This document shows, piece by piece, positions 57,370-64,000 of a stretch of DNA of 64,000 nucleotides. The notes below the pieces were generated by a model. The model was not told where the DNA came from and did not search any database. It saw only the letters and a list, made by a program, of their open reading frames with translations. The stretch is from Deltaproteobacteria bacterium (GTDB lineage Bacteria > Myxococcota_A > UBA9160 > UBA4427), in NCBI GenBank assembly GCA_029261855.1, contig JAJDAN010000042.1, forward strand, positions 152,295-216,294, written 5' to 3'. A program made the translations under genes and the position numbers. How positions within the stretch are numbered: position 1 is the stretch's first letter; each line of letters begins with the position of its first letter.

Positions 57370-57945
57370 ATGTCCGGCCGAAACCGTCACGCATCATGGG
57401 TGTACCTGTTGGTGCTCGCTGGCACGTTGATGTTGTGCGCAGGCCAGGCAGCAGCCGAGGCGGCCTGGGTTCGCGGGGGTATCCGCTTGAACCTTCGCAC
57501 CGAGCCCGGCACCCAGTACCGCATCATCGCCGGGGTGAGCACCGGCGATGCCGTCACGATCACCGGCCGCGTCGAGGGATGGACGAAGGTGCGCCTCGCC
57601 GACGGCAAGGAAGGCTGGATTCCGGAGGGCTATCTCGAGGCCGAGCCGCCGCCGACCGTCAAGCTCGGACAGCTGACCGACGAGGTGACCAGCCTGCGGG
57701 CCCAGCTCGAATCCAGTCGCGCGCGCACCACCGAGCTCGAGGAATCCAACACGACCCTCGCCGGGCGCGACGACAGCCAGCATTCGGAGATCAATCGGCT
57801 CAAGGTCGAGAACACCGAGCTGCGCGCCAACAAGCGCTGGCCCGAGTGGATCACGGGCGCGTCGGTGCTGGCCGTCGGCATGCTGCTCGGTGCGATCCTG
57901 CACCGCAATGCCACCCGGCGACCGAGCTCGCGCATCCGGCTGTAG
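57370..57945 (+). CDS. SH3-domain membrane protein (YgiM-like)
   Basis: 191 aa from ATG at 57370 after a G-rich ribosome site. Signal peptide to about residue 33 (LVLAGTLMLCAGQAAAEA), a bacterial SH3 domain (RGGIRLNLRTEPGTQYRIIAGVSTG, about 36-95), a coiled-coil (LTDEVTSLRAQLESSRAR to ELRANK, 100-165) and a C-terminal membrane helix (TGASVLAVGMLLGAIL). The layout is that of YgiM/TIGR04211 envelope proteins, anchored in the inner membrane with the SH3 domain in the periplasm. Confidence 0.88.
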   Translation: MSGRNRHASWVYLLVLAGTLMLCAGQAAAEAAWVRGGIRLNLRTEPGTQYRIIAGVSTGDAVTITGRVEGWTKVRLADGKEGWIPEGYLEAEPPPTVKLGQLTDEVTSLRAQLESSRARTTELEESNTTLAGRDDSQHSEINRLKVENTELRANKRWPEWITGASVLAVGMLLGAILHRNATRRPSSRIRL

Positions 57946-57985
57946 CCGGGGAGCCCGGTTGTAGTCCGGCCCGCAGCCCTCGCCC

Positions 57986-59959
57986 ATGGCCCGCTCCGAC
58001 CCCACGCACCAGGCCCCCTCTCCGCCCCGGGTCGCAGACCTGCAGGGACTCAGTCATCTGGGCGACGGCAGCGAGCACGACCGCCTGCGGTTGCGTCTGG
58101 TCGCCCGCATCCTGTTTCGCTGCCTGCGGCTGCTGCGGCCGGTGCGCAAGCACGTGGTGTTGTTGTTCGCGGGCTTCACGTCGGTTTCCCTGGTCTTGCT
58201 GCCGTTCGTGCTGCTCGCCCTCGACGTGCTGTTCACGCGCGTGCTCCAGGGAAAGCCGCTCCTGCCCCTCGAAGCCGAGATCCTGGGGTGGCCTGTCGAC
58301 ACGACGACCGCGGCGGGGTTCACGGCTGCCGTACGACACGCGATCGCCGCGCAGCTCGTCTGGTTCGGAGCCGGAATCGGCGCCGTCCTCGTGCCGCTGC
58401 TCGTGCTTCTCTACTACTACCAGGTCTGGATCCTGCAGCGGGTCAACCAGACCCTGCGCGTCGACCTGCTGACGCACCTGCAGAGCCTGTCCCTGCGCTT
58501 CCACGCGGACAACACCGTGGGCGACGCGCTCTACCGCCTGAACCAGGACAGCGCCATGGTGACCCAGCTGATCCAGGTGCTGGTCCTGACACCGTTCACC
58601 GCCTTTCCGCGCTTCCTGTTTGCCGCATTGCTCGTGGCCGCCTTCGCGCCGAAGCTGGCGCTCATCCTGCTCTGCGTCTGGCTGCCGAGTCTGCTGGCCG
58701 GCGCCTGGTTCTCGAAGCGCATGCGCACGCGCTTCCGCCACGCACGCGAGACCAACGCCGATCTCACGGGGCGCATCCAGGAGACCATGGCCGGTATCAA
58801 GGTCATCAAGGCCTATGGGGCCGAGCGCTCTGAGCAAGCGACCTTCGAAGAACGCAGCACCAGCGCCTTCCGCGCGGCCTTCGGCGCGCGGAACCTCTAC
58901 GCCGTCTTCACCATGGCGATGTTCTGGATCTTCGGCAGCTTCGCCCTGTACCTGTCGGCGCTGGCGGCCCTCGAGACCATGCGCGGGACCGAGCTCGCGG
59001 TGGCGGCCCTGGGCTTCACGATCTGGAATCTCGGGCTCTACAACTTCTTCAAGGGTCAGCTCGGCGGCAGCGTTGAATCGCTCAAGGACATCTTCCGCAC
59101 CTGGGGCCGGGCCCAGGACATCGCCATCGGTCTCGACCGCGTCTTCGAGGTGCTCGACCGTCGTCCGGAAGTCGAGGACGAGCCCGGCGCCGTTCCGCTC
59201 GAGGGTCTGCGCGAGGGCATCCGCTTCGAAGACGTGAGCTTCGCCTATCAATCGGACCGTCCGGTGCTCTCCCACACGAGCCTGGCTGCGCCAATCGGAA
59301 GCATCACGGCCATCGTCGGGCCCACGGGCTCCGGCAAGAGCACCTTGATGGCCCTGCTGCTCCGCCTCTTCGACCCGAGCGAAGGCCGGATCACCATCGA
59401 CGGCATCGACCTGCGCCGCTTCCAGACCGCGAGCCTGCGCGACCAGGTGTCGATCGCGCTGCAGGAGAACATGCTGTTCGGCAGCAGCGTGCGCGAAAAC
59501 ATCCGCTTCGCCGTGCCCGGAGCCAGCGACGAACAGGTGCGAGAGGCAGCGCGCATCGCCGCCGCGGACGACTTCATCGAGGCGCTGCCCGACGGCTATG
59601 ACACCCTGCTCGGCGAGCGCGGGTCGAAGCTGTCGACGGGACAGCGTCAGCGTCTTTCGATCGCTCGCGCCGTCCTCAAGGACACCCCCATCCTGATACT
59701 CGACGAGCCCACCGCCGCCCTGGACGCCGAGACCGAGCAACGCGTGCTGGCCAACCTCGCCGAATGGGGGCGCGGTCGCGCCATCTTCCTCATCACCCAC
59801 CGTCTCTCGACGGTGCGCCAGGCGGACCAGATCGCCTTCATCGACGGCGGTCGCGTCGTCGAGTGCGACGCACACGACGTCCTGATGACGCGACCCGACG
59901 GCGCCTACCGGGCGCTGGTCGAGACCGAGCAGATCTCCGCCGCGCGGGCCTCCGCATGA
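57986..59959 (+). CDS. ABC exporter half-transporter, fused permease and ATPase
   Basis: 657 aa. Six membrane helices in the first 340 residues, then the nucleotide-binding domain: Walker A GPTGSGKST (near 445), Q-loop SIALQENMLFG, signature LSTGQRQRLSIA, Walker B ILILDEPTAALD, and the H-loop HR in ITHRLST. This is the type IV (MsbA-like) exporter fold. It overlaps the next gene (ATGA), so the two likely form a heterodimer that exports a lipid, peptide or drug. Confidence 0.93.
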   Translation: MARSDPTHQAPSPPRVADLQGLSHLGDGSEHDRLRLRLVARILFRCLRLLRPVRKHVVLLFAGFTSVSLVLLPFVLLALDVLFTRVLQGKPLLPLEAEILGWPVDTTTAAGFTAAVRHAIAAQLVWFGAGIGAVLVPLLVLLYYYQVWILQRVNQTLRVDLLTHLQSLSLRFHADNTVGDALYRLNQDSAMVTQLIQVLVLTPFTAFPRFLFAALLVAAFAPKLALILLCVWLPSLLAGAWFSKRMRTRFRHARETNADLTGRIQETMAGIKVIKAYGAERSEQATFEERSTSAFRAAFGARNLYAVFTMAMFWIFGSFALYLSALAALETMRGTELAVAALGFTIWNLGLYNFFKGQLGGSVESLKDIFRTWGRAQDIAIGLDRVFEVLDRRPEVEDEPGAVPLEGLREGIRFEDVSFAYQSDRPVLSHTSLAAPIGSITAIVGPTGSGKSTLMALLLRLFDPSEGRITIDGIDLRRFQTASLRDQVSIALQENMLFGSSVRENIRFAVPGASDEQVREAARIAAADDFIEALPDGYDTLLGERGSKLSTGQRQRLSIARAVLKDTPILILDEPTAALDAETEQRVLANLAEWGRGRAIFLITHRLSTVRQADQIAFIDGGRVVECDAHDVLMTRPDGAYRALVETEQISAARASA

Positions 59960-61962
59960 GCGCCGCCAGCGATTCCGCCGCCGCTCCCGAGACCCGCCCG
60001 CGAATGGAAGAGAGCGAGTTCCTGAGCAACCGCGAGACCCTCGCGGTGATCGGCCGAGCGCTGCGGTACATCGAGCCCTTCCGCGGGCGCTTCGTCGTCA
60101 AGCTGGGGCTGATGATCGCGAGCCTCATCCCCATGCTGATGCTGCCGTGGCCCGTGAAGATCATCATCGACAACGTGATCCTCGGAAGGCCCGTGGACGA
60201 CCCGGTGCAGGCCTACCCCGCGTTTCTCGTGCCCGTGATGCGGCAACTCGAGGGCCTCTCGCCGGAGCAGGTCCTGATGGCCGTGATCGGCTTCCAGATG
60301 AGCCTGTTCCTGCTGATCGGCGCCTTTGGCACCACCGGGTCCGAGGGCGAAACCGCCGAGGGCTATCTCGCGAGCGGCTACGACACCGCCAGCCGCACCG
60401 AGAACGAGGCCAACGCGGGCTTCAGTCTGACGGGCGGGCTGCTGGGCCTGTTCGACTTCCGCTGGACCATGCGCCTCACCCAGGCGCTCAACCACTACTA
60501 CCGCACGCGACTCTTCGACCGCGTGCAGACTCTGCCCATGACCGCCTTCGACGACGAGAAGATCGGCGACGCCGTCTACCGGGTCATGTACGACACGCCC
60601 ACCATCACCAACGCTTGCTACCGCATCCTGCTCACGCCGTTCACGGCGCCCCTGCACATCACCATGACGGTGCTGATCCTGGGGGCGGTGTTTGGCAACC
60701 AACCGATCCTGATCTTCTCGGCGCTGTCGTTCCTGCCGCTGGCACTGCTCGCCACCCTGCCCCTCGCGAGCGCCATGCGACGGGACAGCGGCCGCAGCCG
60801 CAAGGCGGGCTCGACGGCCACCGCCACCGCCGAAGAAGGCATGAGCAACATCCTCGCCGTACAGAGCCTCGGGGGCGAGGACCGCCAGCGTGACCGCTAT
60901 TCGAAGGACAGCTGGTCGGCCTTCAGTCGCTACCGCGCGGTCTTCCGTCTCGGCGTCTACGCCTTCGTGATCGCCGCGATCCCCGGCATCTTCATCATCG
61001 GCTACGCCTACCTGCACGCCATCGACCTGGTGATCGCCGAAGAGATCAGCGTCGGCGACTTCGGCCTGCTGATCACCTACTTCATCCACCTGATCGTCTC
61101 GGCCCAGTCACTTGGCGGCTTGTGGTTCAGCCTGCAGGGCTCCGCCGCGGGGCTGCACCGGGTGTTCTTCCTGATGGACATGCCCGGCGAGTCCGACGAC
61201 CCGTCGCGCGCCGAGCTGCCGCGCATCCAGCAAGGCGTCGAGATCGAAGACGTGGACTTCGCCTATCCCGACGGCACCCTGGCCCTACGCGGCGTGAATC
61301 TCAGCGCCCGGGTCGGTCAAATGATCGCGTTCGTCGGACCGGCGGGCGCCGGCAAGACCACCGTTGCCTACCTGGTCCCACGCTTCGTCACGCCGACCCG
61401 CGGACGGGTCCTCGTCGACGGCACGGACGTCTCGCAGGTGACTCTCGATTCCCTGCGCCGGCAGATCGCCTTCGTCTTCCAGGAAACCGTCCTCTTCGAT
61501 GCGACCGTGGAAGAGAACATCCGTCTCGCGAACCCCGACGCCACGGACGCCGAAGTCCGCGAAGCCGCGCGCCAGGCCGGCGCCGACGAATTCATCGACA
61601 AGCTGCCCCAGGGCTACGCGACACCCCTGGGACGAGCCGGCGGCAAGCTTTCCGTCGGGCAGAAGCAGCGGCTGTCCCTGGCCCGGGCCCTGGTGCGCAA
61701 CGCGCCGGTCCTGATCCTCGACGAGCCCACCTCGGCCCTCGACCCCGAGACCGAGCAGCGCTTCGTCGACACCCTGCTCGAGGTCAGCCGCGACCGCCTG
61801 GTCGTCGTCATCGCCCACCGGCTCTCGACCATCCGGCGCGCCGACGAGATCCTCTTCATCGACAAGGGCGAGATCCGCGAACGCGGCAGTCACCCGGCGC
61901 TACTCGCGCGACCGGAAGGTGCCTACCGGCGCTTCGTCGAGATGCAGTCCGGGTCGGGCTAG
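59956..61962 (+). CDS. ABC exporter half-transporter, partner
   Basis: 668 aa. Six membrane helices with long periplasmic/loop insert around residues 100-160 (TTGSEGETAEGYLASGY), then Walker A GPAGAGKTT (near 461), Q-loop FVFQETVLFD, signature LSVGQKQRLSLA, Walker B VLILDEPTSALD and HRLST. Both halves have complete catalytic motifs, so neither looks degenerate. Stop TAG overlaps on the opposite strand with that of the DUF420 gene, sharing the CTAG at 61959-61962. Confidence 0.93.
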   Translation: MSAASDSAAAPETRPRMEESEFLSNRETLAVIGRALRYIEPFRGRFVVKLGLMIASLIPMLMLPWPVKIIIDNVILGRPVDDPVQAYPAFLVPVMRQLEGLSPEQVLMAVIGFQMSLFLLIGAFGTTGSEGETAEGYLASGYDTASRTENEANAGFSLTGGLLGLFDFRWTMRLTQALNHYYRTRLFDRVQTLPMTAFDDEKIGDAVYRVMYDTPTITNACYRILLTPFTAPLHITMTVLILGAVFGNQPILIFSALSFLPLALLATLPLASAMRRDSGRSRKAGSTATATAEEGMSNILAVQSLGGEDRQRDRYSKDSWSAFSRYRAVFRLGVYAFVIAAIPGIFIIGYAYLHAIDLVIAEEISVGDFGLLITYFIHLIVSAQSLGGLWFSLQGSAAGLHRVFFLMDMPGESDDPSRAELPRIQQGVEIEDVDFAYPDGTLALRGVNLSARVGQMIAFVGPAGAGKTTVAYLVPRFVTPTRGRVLVDGTDVSQVTLDSLRRQIAFVFQETVLFDATVEENIRLANPDATDAEVREAARQAGADEFIDKLPQGYATPLGRAGGKLSVGQKQRLSLARALVRNAPVLILDEPTSALDPETEQRFVDTLLEVSRDRLVVVIAHRLSTIRRADEILFIDKGEIRERGSHPALLARPEGAYRRFVEMQSGSG

Positions 61963-62423
61963 AGCCGGCCGTACATGCCTACGAGGATGGCGCCGGCGGT
62001 CAGCAGGCCCAGCACCGAGGCGACGATGGCCGTCCAGCCGGCGCGGTGGTGCCAGGCGACGGTGGACGCGCGCGCAAGCGGGTCTTCCGGGTTGCGCGTG
62101 CGCTGTCGCGTGCCGCGCATGGCGCGTGCGCGCGTGAGGGCGATGCTGCCCGCCAGGATCATGAGCAGCACGCAGGTCTCGTGGAAGCGTAGATTGTTGA
62201 TGTGCAGGCGACTCCAGAGATCGAGATCCTCGCGGCCGAGGAACATCAGCTTGAAGACGTAGGAAACCAGGAAGGCGGCGATCAGCCAGGCCCCCGTCAG
62301 CATCGACCGCCGATGCGCCTCGATCTCGCCGCGCCGCACCTGACTGACGCCGCGTGCCGCGAGCAGGACGATCACCGCGAGATTCACGAACGCACCCGTC
62401 CAGTAGAGAAGCTTGGCGTCCAT
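61959..62423 (-). CDS. DUF420-family membrane protein
   Basis: 154 aa, four membrane helices, with conserved His residues: AHRRSM (36-41), RLHINNLRFHETCVLL (near 73) and WHHRAGWTA (near 124). DUF420 proteins are associated with cytochrome oxidase assembly or heme handling. ATG at 62423. Its stop and the ABC gene stop share the same four bases. The heme A synthase gene lies about 51 kb upstream. Confidence 0.83.
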   Translation of the reverse strand: MDAKLLYWTGAFVNLAVIVLLAARGVSQVRRGEIEAHRRSMLTGAWLIAAFLVSYVFKLMFLGREDLDLWSRLHINNLRFHETCVLLMILAGSIALTRARAMRGTRQRTRNPEDPLARASTVAWHHRAGWTAIVASVLGLLTAGAILVGMYGRL

Positions 62424-62471
62424 GAGCTCGTCTCCTCTACTTGTAGAGCGGGAACAGCCGCGCCAGCCGCA

Positions 62472-63716
62472 TCAGCGGATCGGCGCGTAGCGTGCGCGAG
62501 CTTCGTCCGGAGACAGCTTTGCGGCCGCCGCGATCTGACCGAGCCGTGTCGCGTCCGCGAGGTCTTCGGCGGTCACGCGCTGCTGCAGCGAGAGCGCCGC
62601 GCGGAACGAGTCCGAGTCGATGTCGACCATGCGCACCCGGGTGCGACCGGTCTTCTCGTCCATCAGCTCGTCGAAGGGAATCGGGACGATCGCGGATTCC
62701 TGTCTCGTGATGAGCGCACCGGTGACGCCGCGTTCGAGGCACGTCACCGCGCCGACGCCGAGATCGCGCGTGTACTCGCGGTCGAAGGCCGATGGCGTTG
62801 CGCAGCGCAGCTCGTAGCCCACGTCCTTGGTGCCCAGTGCGACCTTCAACCCGCGCTTGCCGAGACTGTCCTTGAGGGCGTCAATCACGACCTTGCCGAA
62901 GGGCAGCTCGGCGAGCCGGATGTGACCGTGCTCGTCGAGGGCGACGTTGTCGAGCATCTCGAAGTCGCCGGGATCGATCAGCTCGGCGACACCCTCGGCC
63001 ACCACGGCGACGCCGGCGGGATCGCCCGCCGCCAGGCCCTTCACGATGGCTCCCTCGATCACCCGCACCACGTCGTCGAGGCGGATCTTGCCGGGGGGAT
63101 ACTCCTCGCGGATCAGGCTCACCGAAGCGCCGGCGGCGCGACCAGCGCCCAGCGCCAGGTGGCCGGCATGGCGACCCATCAGGATGAGGACGAACCAGCG
63201 GTTCGTGGTGCGGCAATCCTCGTGGATCGCCTCTACGACTTCCGACGCCTTCTGGCGCGCAGTCTCGTAGCCGAAGGTGGGGATGCCGCCGGGCAGCGGA
63301 AGGTCGTTGTCGATGGTCTTGGGCACGTGCACCACCTGGATGCGGCCCTCGGACACGTCGGCCACGCGCTTGGCGGAGAAGGCCGTGTCGTCGCCGCCGA
63401 TGGTGACCAGGCGATCGATTCCAAGCTTGTCGAGGGACGCCACCACCGTCGCCAGAGCGGCCGGGTCCTTGGTGGGGTTCGCCCGGGCCGTGTGCAGCAC
63501 CGAGCCACCCTGCTCGTGCAGGCGCGCCACGTCCTGCAGGGACAACATGCGCACATGGTCGGGCGCGACGTCGGGCCCCTCCATCAGCCACTTGAAGCCG
63601 TCCATGATGCCGACGACCTCGTGCCCGCGCTGAAGCGCCGCCGTCGCTGCAGCACCGATGACACCGTTGATGCCGGGCGCGGGACCGCCCCCCACTACGA
63701 TTCCGAACCTGCCCAT
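62472..63716 (-). CDS. pfp: Phosphofructokinase, pyrophosphate-dependent type
   Basis: 414 aa. The two residues that set donor choice are visible: GGDD at 107-110 (Asp in the place of the ATP-enzyme Gly) and PKTIDND at 132-138 (Lys in the place of Gly), the combination of PPi-dependent enzymes. GGGPAPGINGVI (9-20) is the phosphate loop. GRHAGHLALGAG and EEYPP are family blocks. It reversibly phosphorylates fructose 6-phosphate and supports glycolysis and gluconeogenesis. Start ATG at 63716, divergent from kdsB with 85 bases between. Confidence 0.9.
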   Translation of the reverse strand: MGRFGIVVGGGPAPGINGVIGAAATAALQRGHEVVGIMDGFKWLMEGPDVAPDHVRMLSLQDVARLHEQGGSVLHTARANPTKDPAALATVVASLDKLGIDRLVTIGGDDTAFSAKRVADVSEGRIQVVHVPKTIDNDLPLPGGIPTFGYETARQKASEVVEAIHEDCRTTNRWFVLILMGRHAGHLALGAGRAAGASVSLIREEYPPGKIRLDDVVRVIEGAIVKGLAAGDPAGVAVVAEGVAELIDPGDFEMLDNVALDEHGHIRLAELPFGKVVIDALKDSLGKRGLKVALGTKDVGYELRCATPSAFDREYTRDLGVGAVTCLERGVTGALITRQESAIVPIPFDELMDEKTGRTRVRMVDIDSDSFRAALSLQQRVTAEDLADATRLGQIAAAAKLSPDEARARYAPIR

Positions 63717-63801
63717 GAGCTGCGCCTATCCCCCGTTTCCGTTTGCGTGGTGGCCCGAGACCGCGAAGAGACTACAACGGCTGGGTTAGAGTGTCGGCAG
63801 C

Positions 63802-64000
63802 ATGACGACGGTCGCCGCAATCATCCCCGCCCGCCACGCCTCGACGCGCTTTCCCGGCAAGCCGCTGATCCAGATCGCGGGCCAGCCCATGATCCAGCGC
63901 GTCTACGAGCGGACGAAGACCGCCGAGCGCCTGGCCGACGTCTTCGTCGCCACCGACGACGATCGCATCCGGAACGCTTGCGAGGCCTTCGGCGCGAAGG
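63802..64000 (+). CDS. kdsB: CMP-KDO synthetase, 3' end outside window
   Basis: 66 codons, running off the right edge. Starts [20 protein letters not shown], the CMP-sugar synthetase signature with the RxxSxRFPGKPL-type loop, and goes on to [10 protein letters not shown], the metal-binding region. It activates KDO for lipopolysaccharide inner core, so the organism makes LPS. ATG at 63802. Confidence 0.92.
   Translation, partial: MTTVAAIIPARHASTRFPGKPLIQIAGQPMIQRVYERTKTAERLADVFVATDDDRIRNACEAFGAK

Overview
The window is high-GC chromosomal DNA from an uncultured Gram-negative bacterium, most likely of deltaproteobacterial or Myxococcota-like affinity. The MglB/MglA pair is very close to the Myxococcus polarity proteins. 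There is an autotransporter and KdsB, so an outer membrane with LPS is expected. EF-G, PPi-type phosphofructokinase, LLM-class oxidoreductase and many acyl-CoA enzymes are also present. The lineage call is inference from gene content only.

Layout. 0-2.7 kb: two glycosyltransferases and an unknown protein. 3-6.2 kb: citrate synthase, an aminodeoxychorismate-lyase-like enzyme and an F420/FMN-type LLM oxidoreductase. 6.2-9.7 kb: a large Gly-rich autotransporter. 9.8-12.7 kb: degenerate GGDEF-like protein, heme A synthase, unknown protein and a MFE-2-type dehydrogenase. 12.9-19.9 kb: an ArsS-like radical SAM / TVP38 / disulfide-reductase operon, a histidine kinase, an ArsC-ECF sigma-anti-sigma operon and a TerB-like protein. 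19.9-27 kb: 25-bp tandem repeats, a RecA-fold ATPase, EF-G, a four-gene infA operon, and an enoyl-CoA hydratase broken by a one-base frameshift. 27-31.6 kb: tRNA-Ser, SRP RNA, dnaX, ebfC, recR, mglB and mglA. 31.7-42 kb: a class I methyltransferase, priA-def-fmt-rsmB-rpe, a lipoprotein-sorting protein and an RND exporter.

42.3-47.5 kb is the outstanding region. It is a roughly 5.1-kb island of visibly lower GC, inserted at a tRNA-Pro(CGG) gene and flanked by imperfect 35-bp copies of the tRNA 3' end. Its cargo is a five-gene, tightly overlapping operon: QueC-like, TGT-like, CD-NTase, two-TM SLATT effector and OGG-like HhH-GPD protein. This is the gene set of the rare type IV CBASS anti-phage systems. 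The CD-NTase begins with Met followed by nine glycines, a plausible substrate end for the QueC/TGT-like pair. No integrase is visible, and a decayed fragment resembling the C-terminus of a DUF499-type defence ATPase sits just upstream of the operon.

47.6-54.8 kb is a lipid (possibly sterol or hydroxy-acid) degradation cluster: an APH-like kinase with an ACAD10/11-like dehydrogenase, a thiolase, two further acyl-CoA dehydrogenases and an SDR. 55-64 kb: a small acidic protein, a low-complexity gap, a CPBP protease, greA, tRNA-Asn, an SH3 protein, a paired ABC exporter, a DUF420 protein, PPi-phosphofructokinase and the start of kdsB. Many genes start with GTG or TTG, and 1-4 base stop/start overlaps are common.
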